Source of the DNA: Bugula neritina
Taxonomy: Eukaryota; Bryozoa; Gymnolaemata; Cheilostomatida; Bugulidae
Direction: 5' to 3'
DNA: 64,000 nucleotides
NCBI GenBank assembly: GCA_964035545.1
Contig: OZ037768.1
Coordinates: forward strand, 9,291,241-9,355,240
Shown here: piece after piece, positions 37,201 through 60,300 of the stretch
Layout of the letters: each line of letters starts with the position of its first letter
Position numbering within the stretch: the first letter of the stretch is position 1
Translations under genes and position numbers: made by a program
The notes under the pieces: generated by a model
Seen by the model: only the letters and a program-made list of their open reading frames with translations
Told to the model about the DNA's origin: nothing
Database searches by the model: none

Positions 37201-38324
37201 AATATATTATAATAAACTTACAAAAATTTTGCTGTTCTCTTCTTTATCTATATACTGATCTGAGAATATGTGAGCTGAACCACACACCACCATTCTACCT
37301 TTACTCTTTGGCTACAATCATTTACCATTACAACATATAGGAGAAATCCAATAATCTGGGTTGACTAACAATATATTCTCATATAAATTAGTGTGCAAAG
37401 TATTGTACAATGGTTATAAAACTGATATGATGTTCGATGCTAAACATAGAGCTACTAAAATGCTTAGTTCTTTTTAAAAATGTGACTCTGAATTCCATAG
37501 TAAGCAAGTTATGACTATAAACGTATTGGCAAGAAAATGACTTACCGAGGAATAAAAAGCACAAACTGGTCTATTTAACGGAAAGGATACACTTCCAGAG
37601 GAAAGAACAGCTATTGACGGCTTGGCCACATTTAGTGTAGCGCCATATGGGTACACAAATGACAGAGCTCTACAAATAAATACACAAATATGTAACTAGA
37701 ATATTACACTTTCTATCCAGGTATACTTCTATATGCTCAAACAATGACTAAAGGCACAACGATGATTGACATGTTATAATAATACCCTTAAGGCACTTTG
37801 CCAAAGTTTCAAATACTCTAACATACTGTAGATTGTTGGAATCCTCCGAGGAAGTGAGCAAACCCTTGCCAGCCGCCACAGCAATACCTCTGTTTAGAAC
37901 ACCGTTGGCTACGAGTGCTTCTTTAGGGTGATAATATTTGTAATAACTTGTACGGACCACTGCATCTGAAATAGTGCTACATTGCAATAAAAACAGCTCT
38001 AGGTCTATGCTTGAAGAAAAGTGATAAACTAAAAAACCTTTACACTTTCATTAATTTATTAATTTAAATGTTTATCATCAAACTTGTTTATCTTTATCAA
38101 GTTCATAATGCTTTGGTCTTATTTACTACTAATTACAACTAAGACTTACAATAAAATGTGCTACAAAAACATTCTATATATTTATTAAAAACCAAGTTTT
38201 GGCCATGAAATAAAAAGACCATTGTCGGTGTAGAAACCGGTAATTTTATTTTATAAGTAAAACCCTAATCTTTAACCATAGTTTTTATTAAACCTGTTCT
38301 ATTAAATTTAGCTTCACACACACG

Positions 38325-38372
<48 letters not shown>

Positions 38373-40397
38373 CGCACAGGCGCGCGCATGCGCACACACA
38401 CACACATATATATAATTTTCAATCCAGACTTGATTGCACTCACCACTATTGACCATGATACCAAACTGCTCAAGCAAGTAGTTTATATTAGTATCATATT
38501 TAGTTTCACCACCTTCTCCCATCATCACCAGCAAACTACCACCTATGCTCAAATACTTTTGAAATGTTTCAAACTCGGTGGCAGTGAACTTTTCTCTTGG
38601 CCCACATATCACATATACCCGAGCAAGAGACAATTTGTCTAATGTGATATCTTCTTTATTGCTGCAATAAACATGTATATGTTGCAATCATATACATAAT
38701 TACATATACTCCATTAAATGCAGGAATGGGTCACAATTTGAAAACAAAAACTTTACTTGCTATGATGCATTGTTTCACATGTAATTATTTTTCAAACCAG
38801 CTTAAATTGTTTTTGTGCTTTATACAGTGAAACATACCTAACAACCTTCCACGCTGACCTAAGCTTTTTATTCATAGACTTCAACCCATTGCTTATGTTG
38901 AATAGTTCTCTTTTGGATGCATCAAAAACAATTAGTTTACTTGAAGTTGTCTCCTCCATATGCTAAAATTAGGGGGGAAAAATAAATAGTTTATACAGTA
39001 AACCGCTTAGTCTACACTCTACAGAACAGAAGAGATTATGGCTAGCTTTGACTAAAACCCAAAGTTAAATAAAAGCAACCCAATACTACAATAGCAGCCA
39101 GTGAAAAATATTTTCAGCAGGTTTTGGTTAAGGACTTAAAACCCAAAAAATGCTTCTATAAGGTCTTAACAGTGAGCAGTTTTCCACTGTCCAAAAACTT
39201 ACATATGTGTAATTTCAGCATTGAACAAGTCTGCCTTTATGATTAATTACAAAACAGATTAAAATGTGAAATTCGATCAATTTTAAATAGTGATTATAAT
39301 TTAAAGCAATGTAAGATTGTATTGCATCTTCATTATGATGACGTGCTTCATTGTTGTAATAAATACTTCTGGTTCCCATAAGACTGGTAACAGAAGCAAT
39401 CAAGACAATATATTAAAATAGCTTATTAATAGATCTGAGCTTTGCTCTTAGTACATCAATAAATTGATCAATTTTCTGCATGTGAAATTTGATTGACTTC
39501 ACTTTTAATGTCTACATGTGCCTATCTATTATCTATACATAGCTACATAATACATATACGATATATACATACACACACGCGCACACACACGCACGCACAC
39601 ATATATACCAAAAATGTAAAATTTATAAGTTGGTACTTTAAAAATTATAATATAGTACATTTTAGATGATAGGAGTCAGTATAACAACATAATAGAGATG
39701 AATTGGGTCAAAAATTGATATAAAAAGAAGATATTGATAAGGTAGAGGTGTCTTTGACTCATGATCTAAAAGCAGAGGTAGAAGAACACCAGAGAGTTTA
39801 AGAAAGGACAGTGAGTTTTTTTAACAAAGCAAATCGTAAAAGTTTGTTCTGGTATAAAAATATGAGGAGTTTGTAAAAATTTCTGATAGCCAAGTTGAAA
39901 TCCTTTTTAAAATAGGGAGCGGGGGGGGGGGTGGCAGTTGGAGAGAGTTGTTCACTATTTGATTGCCTATGCCTATCAGTATCACTCTGCTCTATGGCCT
40001 TTGAAATATAACAACAATTTGAGATGTTAAACTTAAAATGTGTTTTTATGAATTTGCTCATAAAGTGTATTTTAAACTTTTTAAATATTTAATTTACTAG
40101 TACTACTATTAGTGCTAGCAGTCAGGTCCGAGAGGCATTTCCATTTTTATTTTCTAAAATCAAAATAAAAATTCAAAATGAAAATATATGAGATTGAGTT
40201 AGGACCATAAAATTGAAAAATAGAGGGTCAATAAACCTAAATTGAATAAATAAAACATCTAACTTGCAAAACCTTTGCAAGTAACATAATTTTTTTTAAA
40301 TAAATCACCAATCTAAAATAATATACTGTACACATGAAAATAACATTTATGTTTAAATTCAGTAATTGAAATTGTTTACCTCAGCGACGGGTGCCAT
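34202..40397 (-). CDS. IFT52: IFT52, intraflagellar transport complex B subunit
   Basis: Exons: 40397-40380, 38962-38838, 38661-38444, 37965-37827, 37669-37546, 37311-37222, 36859-36791, 36246-36092, 35230-35034, 34775-34630 and 34225-34202. Phases agree, giving 434 residues (human about 437). IFT52 is a core IFT-B protein carrying cargo along the ciliary axoneme. Its N-terminal GIFT-type domain holds [57 protein letters not shown] and [19 protein letters not shown]. The linker has [20 protein letters not shown]. The C-terminal IFT-partner-binding part has [12 protein letters not shown] and [20 protein letters not shown]. The last exon adds only DNDQLFG and is the least certain. The start could also be the ATG at 38959, which matches the usual N-terminus more closely than the MAPVAEH extension. 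Confidence 0.93.
38315..38414. repeat. CA/CG alternating microsatellite in an IFT52 intron
   Basis: About 100 bp of alternating purine-pyrimidine sequence: CACACA, CGCGCGCG, a long (CA)n, CGCGCGCATGCGC, (CA)n, then TATATATA. It begins about 30 bp past the donor of the exon at 38444-38661. Open frames across it are artefacts. Confidence 0.95.
39566..39606. repeat. Second CA/CG microsatellite in IFT52 intron 1
   Basis: ACATACACACACGCGCACAC continuing into CGCACGCACACATATATA. A run of eleven G occurs further on, at 39921-39931. Otherwise the 1.4-kb intron shows nothing. Confidence 0.85.
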
Positions 40398-40540
40398 GAT
40401 GGAATGCGACTGTTGCACTGTGGGATAACTACGAACCAATCATTTTAAAGCGGATCTTTGATTAGTTGAACATATAAAAATAATACTCATTAACCAATCA
40501 TTTATTCACTTTTCCAATGTCAGCATGTGACTCTTTTTAG
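40398..40540. promoter_or_regulatory. Probable shared bidirectional promoter, IFT52 / SGK3
   Basis: The IFT52 start codon (minus) and a likely SGK3 leader exon (plus, ending 40581) lie under 200 bp apart, head-to-head. Between them are two plus-strand CCAATCA boxes (40436-40442 and 40494-40500) and an E-box-like CATGTG. Close divergent pairs often share a promoter; this is inferred from position and the CCAAT boxes. Confidence 0.5.
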
Positions 40541-40581
40541 ATCAGCTGTAATTATAAGTCGGGTTTTGCTCGGAGTCCAAC
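40541..40581 (+). other. SGK3: Possible noncoding first exon of SGK3
   Basis: A slightly GC-richer stretch, TCGGGTTTTGCTCGGAGTCC, ends at a good donor (CAAC|GTAAGC). The first coding exon of SGK3 at 42463 opens with an acceptor (TTTTGCAG) and untranslated bases before its ATG, so an upstream exon must exist. This is the nearest good candidate. Its 5' limit is a guess. Confidence 0.4.
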
Positions 40582-40689
40582 GTAAGCATGCTTTATACTG
40601 TTATTTAGTTTGATTCATTATTTAAACGAAAATTGTTTGATGTTTTTGTTTAAATATAAGTTTTTGGTAAGTGGAAAAACAGAACTGAC

Positions 40690-41300
40690 TAGTGCCTAAT
40701 AGTAATACTTACCAGTTACCAGGTGAATGGTTTCTATTAGTATTTGTGTTATGGCTACTGCTAGTGCTATGACTATGACTATGAGTATGATATTCATATT
40801 GATATTTATAATCATAATGATAATGATTATCATTATAGTTATGATTATGATCATTAGATTATTATTATCAATATCATCATGAGTTTAACTTTAAGTTTGT
40901 GATTAAAGTAAGATTAAGAATTAGAATAACAGATAACTATCAGACTCCATTTCATTTCTTGTCTAGAGTCACACCTAAAAAGAATGGGAATGACTCAACA
41001 TTATCACGATGATGATATGAATTTGAAAAGGAATTAAAAAACCATACTTAATCTTATAGTAATAGTTATAGTCTTATACTATAAGTATGAGTATAAGTTA
41101 TAGTAAACGTAATAGTTATTCTAATAATAGAATTAGATCAAGTTTTATAGAATCCAGTAACTGTAAGATTAAGTGTTGTTAAATTGAGGAAGTAACTCAG
41201 TCTTATACTCATAGACCATAGTTATTGTTAAGCTCAAACAATTAAAATCACTAAGAATCAGTAATACTAATACTAATAATCACAATGAATGAATATAGTA
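40690..41300. repeat. Long degenerate TAT/GAT/AGT repeat tract
   Basis: Words such as ACTATGACTATGAGTATGA, ATAATGATTATCATTATAG and AGTCTTATACTATAAG recur over about 600 bp in the putative first SGK3 intron. It is partly self-complementary. No coding content was recognised. The rest to 42462 is plain AT-rich intron. Confidence 0.6.
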
Positions 41301-42462
41301 GAGAATTAGATGATGGTATTATTATAAATGTTTTGTTAATTGTAGTTTACTTAGACTTAAATTTTAAAAGCATAAGGTTAATATTTTTGGTTTATTGCAA
41401 TCTAATTGAGTTTGATTAATATTTGATGTCATGATAACAATAACATTTAAAATTACATAAAAATTGAATATAGTATAGTCATTAAAAGACATTTATAGTG
41501 CCTCTTGATTTTGTTACCCATACCAATATTGGAATGACTTAAAGTTAATTCATTTTTGTATCGATACCGACACCAAGTTTTATACCCAGTCTGACATTGA
41601 AATGATTATTTACATTTTATAGCAACCAATTCTATCTATAGTGTTTCAAAACTGTAATTTGCATCTTTACTAAGTTCAATACTCTCACTACTATTCACCA
41701 TTATTGTGATCTGCATTGTATTTCACTGGTATTAAGTAGTTGGCATATTTTGTTTTGATCAGTAAGATTAGTAGATAAATACTGAAATATATTCACATTT
41801 TCACTCAATTAGTTACTGAAACAAAGTATTCATATTGTAGCAGCATTATGATTGTGATTAGTTTTTCATGGTTTTGACATTTAATAATTTATAGTGATTG
41901 CAGTAGTTCTAATTTTACTTTTCTACTATGAAGTTTAATAACATAGAAGTTGGGATATGTGTAGCAATTACAAAATTAATCTTCAATAAATTTTACTGCT
42001 ATTAAAGTGTAAGTTCGTACTCTAGAAAACTCAAACACCACTTTTAATACAAGCAAAACCTTAGCAATTCAACTGTTGTGTTTTGTTGTTTTTTTTATTT
42101 ACACATCAATGAACTTTAACCATTAACTCTAATTTTCACAACATTCCAGAATGACACTTTTAATCAGTTAATTCTGTTTATAAACTGTCGGTTATTTATG
42201 ATTATTCAATTGTTTAGTTTGGTTTTTGGTTTACTATAAAACAGGAAAAAATAACATGTTAGAGCATTTCACATTCTATTTATGCTCACGAAAAGACTGC
42301 AACAATTATTTTTCATTGTGCTTTGATTAGTCAGAGTAAGTAATGATATGATATGTTTAATTTATAGAAGATATTTTGGGATCACTTTTCAAAATTGTAG
42401 GACAAGAATGCTAAAGTTATTCTAATTTTTATTAACTTATTATATAAATAATTGTTTTGCAG

Positions 42463-53588
<11,126 letters not shown>

Positions 53589-55193
53589 TTCACTCCTGGA
53601 ATTTCTGTGAATTCATCACACACTATGAGCTCTACAAATCACTAAAAGTACAAGAAATTATCACAAAATTCTTTTGAGCTCTTCCTCCTTCCCATGTTGG
53701 ACCAAAGAGAAAATGCAAGCACACTGTAGCCATAGCAATGCAAATTGTTGGTCTATGTTAGAAGCTTTTCGTGTTATATATTGTATTTTATACTAGCAAG
53801 CCTAATGCTAAAGCTCATATTTATTTATATAATATACTTTTTTAATGTTGGCTCTACTTTTATCAACTTTATTTTTTTATGTTGGTATCTACCACTGTAG
53901 ACAGATTGTATAGTTATTGATGGTATTATCATCGACCAAATTTTCTTACACCCTTCCACAATTTTTAGCAAGATGATTTTATTAACGTGGACAATTTATT
54001 GTCTCAAATGTAATGTTTTTTTTAATATGTTGTAGCTGGTGCTATCCTGTTTCAAACCATAGCAATTGACTAATGCCTGTTTGTGTTTATTTTGAAATTA
54101 TTAAATTGTATTGAGAATTCTTATTGGTGCCAATCTGTAAATAAAAACGGTGTTGCTATTTTCATATCATTTTAATCATTAATTTTAAAAATAAATGGCA
54201 ACAATTTAATTGACTATGTATGATTTGGCAAAAATTGGGCTGCTTGATTCAGTTACAAATATAATAATTTAGATTCAAATAACATTTTATAATAAAATTG
54301 TATTGATTTGTCAAGCAATATGTTTATGTTATTTGTGCAATTTCCATATAATGTATTGTTGTTCATAGCAGCTATATGATGATTCAGATTTATTTTTAAG
54401 GGTTAAAATTTTGTTGCAAATAAAATAAAAAGTATTATGATCAATAGCTTTTTGATGAAGCCAAAACTTGAAAAGTTTCAATGTCGTTACATATCAGTGC
54501 ACAGTGTTGCTTTGTTTTCAATAAGAGCATGAAAACCTTTTAAAACTGTCAAACCTGTGCAAACTCTGATGTTGCATAGTTATTTACAGAATAAATTGTA
54601 AACACTTAAAGTACCGGTTTAAAATATGATTACTAAGCATTTATTTGAAATATATAAAACTCTGTTGTTTATGGCAATTGTGATGAGCAAGTATATTTCT
54701 AAAGTACTGCTTGTTTTATTTATTTAACCATTGCTAAATGCTGAAACAATATAACTGATGATAATACTAAAACACAACATAATTATTGTTCCAACATAAT
54801 ACTATGCTAGGCTTTAATTGTTGGAGTTGTCTTTTCTTAAAAGCGGTCGCGCAGTTTTGCGTACATTCCTTATGTAACCCACTGAAATGGAGTATTATTT
54901 ACTCAAATTCAGTGATTTAATCATTATTTTGCAAACTTTAAATATAAGAGTATGCATAAAAACATATGATAACAAATGTTGACAAATTAATTTAAACTTA
55001 CTATTTGCACTACAAAATAAAAATAAATGTAGATATAAATTTCTTTTAGAAGTCTTGAGTTTGTAGAGTAACATTGTTACTTGGCAACTGCATTTTATCT
55101 TTTGATAGTTATCGAATTCAATATGAACATTTAGATGGGAAGCGCGAATGTGATACTGAAGTGACCGAGGAGACTGTTGAGGCATTTTTAAAA
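53589..55193. other. SGK3 3' untranslated region and intergenic gap
   Basis: AT-rich, with no coding content recognised. A short GC-richer patch near 54840-54870 (AAGCGGTCGCGCAGTTTTGC) may mark the promoter of the following gene. Confidence 0.45.
54140..54145 (+). terminator. Possible SGK3 polyadenylation signal
   Basis: AATAAA lies about 550 bases after the SGK3 stop codon. Confidence 0.4.
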
Positions 55194-56809
55194 ATGGCAG
55201 AGCTTGACAAAAGATTTCAAGGCGCACCCTTTGGCACTCAAACTCCAAGATTTGATGTAGCTGGTGTGCATCCTGGAACCAAAATGCCTTCTTCATTTAC
55301 TCAGGTGAATTGACTTGAAACTAAAAGTAAAAGTTAGAATGCCAAAAGCAATTTCAGCAGATTATAGTTATGATTATGTATGTGCTAAAAAGTTTTAGTC
55401 ATATTTTTATTTCGATAGTGATTTTAGGACTCATAAGGTTTACTTACATTTTTAAATTTAAATAAACTGGCTTAGCTTTATTATATACAACCTTTAGTAT
55501 ACATCATTACATAAGTAGTAAAATACATGTACAGTAATTGTATACACAGATTGTAAAAATTCTTTAATTTTTACTTAAAATCTTATAATAATTTTTTGCC
55601 AACAATCAATACAAATTATTCTAATATTTATAGGTAAACTACTGTCACAGATCAATGGATGCTATAACTCGAAAGCGAGGACCAGGCATGTATGATGTTG
55701 AACAAGGTGGATTTAAACCTGAAGCTGTTGTGCGGCGTTCATCTGGTCCTGGATGGGCAAGAGAACATGAGATGAAACGTCTTGCTGCACTGCCTCATCT
55801 GCTTAATAAAGATCAATGGGAAGCACGTCGGCTGCTTGCTAGGAAACTTGGTCCAGGCTCGTATAACATAAAAGACTTTAAGCAAGCAAATGATGAAATA
55901 CCCAAGAGCAAAATTGGCATTTGTGGATATTTGGGAAAACGAATGAAATCTGCTTTTAAAGAAAAAACCCCTGGACCAGGAACATATGGTGAAGGTGGTG
56001 TCCCTCATTCTGGTATTGAGGAAAAAGCTAAAAAGTCAATGAGCACAGTAGGTTTGCTTGATGCAGTAACCAGCAGAAAAAGAGATTTACCTACAGTTGG
56101 TTGTCATCTTGGTCCTGGAAATTACAATTTCAAAGGTTCTGTAGATGAAATGCAAGAAAGAGAAGTTAGTAAACGGGGCCCATATGATTTGTTCAGCATC
56201 GATAGAAATAAACCAATCAAAACCGGCCATTTGGCAAAGTTTGGATGCTCAACATTGGGACCTGGAGAATATGACCTGGGCTCTTTCACAGATGAACCCA
56301 ATAATTATAATAGCAGCAGTAAGAAAAAGGGAATGTTTGGAAAGACCGTACAACATCCTGAAAAAGCTGAAAGGATATATTATTCTACTCTTAGCCAAGT
56401 GCCAATGCCTGAAGCTAGTGACAGACCAGGTCCTACATCTTATGATCCAAAGATTGAGTATCCCAAACCACAAAATCATGGCGCAGCTGGATTTTTATCA
56501 GAGTCTCTCAGGAATGATAAAAGATCAATGAATTTTTTCACTGGCAATTTCAATTCCGTTGGAGCAGGTCGATACGAAGTGCAGAAGTTCCATGAGGCTG
56601 AGCATAGGAATGGGCATGAAAGTGTATTTAAATCAAAGGTAGGCCGATTAGCGCACCACCAAGAGTTTGCTTTCCGTGAAAGAATTCGGCAAAAAGATGT
56701 TAAAAAGTCAGATAGAGTACATCTTTTGGAGCCTGAGCAGCCACCCTATTACTATAAGAATAATTTAACAGACCACTATAGCCAAACCAAATCTATTACT
56801 GTTGCTTAA
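55194..56809 (+). CDS. CIMAP2: Sperm-tail PG-rich repeat protein, probably CIMAP2 (LEXM)
   Basis: Two coding exons (55194-55304 and 55634-56809, phase 0 junction) give 428 residues from the ATG at 55194. The open frame continues upstream to an acceptor-like site (TTTTGATAG, exon from about 55111), so translation may start in an earlier exon. The N-terminus has APFGTQTPRFDVAGVHPGT, which I recall as the conserved opening of LEXM/C1orf177 (CIMAP2). Spaced PG repeats follow: RGPGMYD, KLGPGSYNI, TPGPGTYGE, HLGPGNYNF, TLGPGEYDL, RPGPTSYDP, and a last form GAGRYEV. Such STPGR/SHIPPO proteins bind ciliary and sperm axonemal microtubules. The protein is basic, with no membrane segment. It is a PG-repeat protein with high certainty; the exact orthologue is less sure. 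Confidence 0.85.
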
Positions 56810-57354
56810 TGTGACTCTATATGCAATTAAGCCAGCTTTTTATTAATATGCTAAAATAGATGTAGTTAGGCCAGGTAATTTTATGCATCTATTTCCTTAT
56901 ATTTTGTTATTTAAAAAAAATATTGGATGTTTGCTTATGCTCAACTATTTTTCCAGCCCCATTGCTCAAGGTATTGAAATTTTTTAACTTATATTTTATA
57001 GTAAAATCTATTGTGTATTGTCTTGCTCAATATTTGTTTTTCATCTTTTTGTGGCTTTACTTTTGCATCCTGTTATGAATTTCAACATGGGGCAGGCAGT
57101 ACATTTATTTTCAAGTAAAAATATTTTGTTATTTCAGCGAATTTACTGTTTATAACATATTTCTACAATTTATTTATAAATGACAGATTTGTATTTTTAT
57201 TGTAATTTGTATTAAAAAATATATCAATAATGAATTAAAAAAAAAACTGCAACTTTGCAATAATAATAAATATATCATAGGTAAATGCAATGCAATGAGG
57301 GTAATAAAAATAAGTTGCAAGTAGAGCCATTGAGTCCATTACTCATGTTGTCCT
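56810..57354. other. Convergent intergenic region
   Basis: AT-rich gap between the 3' end of the PG-repeat gene and the terminal exon of the minus-strand gene. It probably holds both 3' untranslated regions. Confidence 0.5.
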
Positions 57355-60300
57355 CTAAAGTGTTGATAGTTTCACCTTTACAACTTCGTGTATGTCTGGG
57401 ATGTTAGTGATGGAAAAAATATTTACCCCTGGTCTAAAAAAGATTTAAAGTACGCTAGAGACATACCATATAAACATTGAAATCCACGCGCATTCAGATA
57501 TAATTATTCTATAAAAAAATTTTATTTCAATTAAAGATATTAATAAGCAAAATTATGAGAAACATAAAACATTACTGGACATCCTCAGGTAGTTTTATAA
57601 AATTGTTTGATTAAAAATGATTTGATAAGGCTCTTAGTGTAAATACATATTTTTTATATTATGTACAAATAGATACAACATCATTATAAATGGATGACTT
57701 TATCATGTAATTAGACAGTTGAATTTTCCAAAAACCCACAAATTTAAAGGAGTGATTGCATAACTAACCATAAGATGGTACTTGCCTGATTTCGTGGAAC
57801 TGATAAAACACATGTATGTTAACAGCTGGCTCTAATATGCGAAATGAGATTTTCTCTTTCAAAGATTCTATAGTGTCTGAACAATCAACTTTTATGCTAA
57901 AAAACAAAATGAAACTACATATTAAGCGCTATTTAAAGGGGGTTTAGTTTTCCCATATAATAAACACTGGTTATAGTTAATATATTGAAAACTCAACTTT
58001 ATAATGCTTGATAAACGGTCTGTTATTTTTAGTTTGGCCATTCACAAAAAGTACAATAGTATAATAGGTTAAACTATCAACTTACAGAATTGAAGTATAA
58101 GATTTCAGCTGTTCCACTAATTCATCCATTGAATCATTAGAACTAGTCATATCTGCAATATAATACCTCTACCTTATTATGTATGAAACTTTACAGGTTT
58201 CTGTTTGCTACTAGAGTTATTTAATCAAACTCTATATAAAGCAAAGTTCATTTCACCATTTAAAATAATGATTCATTAGATTCAAATCAGACACCCACTA
58301 CTGACTGCACACACAGTTTACTTCCACACTGTCCATTAGGGCAACGCCTGCTCTCTTAACAACATTGAATATTTCTTAAGTAAATTTAAATTAGCAAGCA
58401 TGAAATAATTTCTTCCATCATTGTATATGTGGTTAATACCAAAAATGCTATATTCTTTTAGTTAATTAAATTACTTATGACGCAAGCATGGTTTAGAGAA
58501 GACAACTTCTCTTGCCAAAAACATACAAATATACATAAAATATGGTTAGAAACAAGCTTCAATTTGAGCATTTACTCACTCAGTTAATCACCATAGCCAC
58601 CTACCATTCTGATTATAAATAGTTTTGCTACGTTCGATAAACAATAACATAAAATACAAACATAACGTGTTTAGATAAAAACCAGTTCTTACAAGTCACA
58701 AAATTGACAGAGAAACACTGGTTTATTGAATTACCTTCTGGTAAAACTTGGAGAGAAAAATAAACGTGTTTATGTTTCTTAATCACATTCGGCCACACAG
58801 GACTGTTTAGGCCTGATGCATAAGATGGTGCTTGATCTGAAGAAGATAAAGAAATCATACAATAAAGATATCAAATTTTCATTTTTAAGCTATACTTCTA
58901 AAAATTTTATTTTGTTAACAACAACCATTTCCAAAAAGTAGATATAATCAATAACAATTAAATGCTATTTCTAACCTTGAAAAGTCAATGCTATTACAAT
59001 TCCCTGAGACATCAATATAAATAACCATCAGGTGGAGGCAAATCACAGAATGATTGATCTCATGCACAACATATGTTAGTATCATATTAGCAATATTGCA
59101 ATTAAATCAATAATAACAAATCAAACAAATCAACAGAATAAACCTAACATCTAATTTGAACAAAAGTGAGTAGTGAGAACTTAACTCCCAACCAATCTCA
59201 GTTTACACTTTAAAGTTAGTTGGTGCAATTATTTATAACAACCAGGTTGAAGTTATATCAAGAACAGGTTGTGATATACACCTTTTATAACTTTATGTAA
59301 GTAACTGAGGCAGCCTATTTCCTATTTTACCTTCGTGATAACAAGCTTAAGTAAATGTAGGTTAAGCAATAATTGGGAGCACTAGATGGTTGAGAACATA
59401 ACTCCAAGAAAAAAATTTTAAATTCTAGTAATACTACTACTGAAAGGGTCACAAATAAAATTGCTTTTATAGTTTAAAACTTTCTGCATCTTTTAAATAA
59501 CATAACAGTTTGTCTGGCTTCTGATCGAAAGAAAAAAAAGTATAGAGAATCATAACTCACTGTAGTCTAATACAACGTCTTTTTATCAATAGTGGATTTA
59601 CTTAAAATGCACTATTTTTAGGAACAAAATCAAAAGATGATTTGATAAATTTGGAATAAATTTTGACATAAAAAAAATTATAACTAAGCTATGACATGAA
59701 CTGATATAACGGCACTTGGAAGATAATAAAAACCGGTTCGGTTTGAAGATTTTAATTAACTTCAGCACTGCATCCAGTATGTTGAAACAAAACTTTTGTA
59801 ATACTGACATCAAGGTCAAGAACTTACAATGTCAACCTCACAACAGTGTTCTCATTTATTACAAAACTCAACACTCATCAGTTTTCTCAAGAGTGACAAA
59901 GTTAAGAGAATCATTTTGTGTGTGTTTGAATCATTAATAAAAAAACCTATAAGGCAAACAAGAACTAAAATAAAAAATATATCAGAACATCACAAACCTG
60001 GAAGATGAAGGCTTTTCCCAGTTACATAATAAAGATGTTTATTTCTAGAGCTTTTGGGGCATTTAAAGATGTATTTAAGTCTGTAGTCATCTTCAGAATT
60101 CACTTGTTGAACTTAAAACAATAATAACATAATTACTGTTTATTATTGTTATAACATATTATTATGACATATAGAATCAAAATGAATGTGGCCTGGGGAT
60201 GTGCAAGCCAGCACACACCGGATAAACACAGAGAGTTGGCATCAGGAAAGGCATCCGGCTGTGAAACCTTGCTACATTAGTACATTATACAGGAAACCAA

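Noticed and set aside
38265-38473. Cysteine/valine-rich open frames near IFT52
   Set aside because: They read through the CA/CG microsatellite past the exon donor at 38444.
40410-40430. RFX X-box for the ciliary gene IFT52 (GTTGC then GATAAC)
   Set aside because: The spacing between half-sites is too long for a normal X-box.
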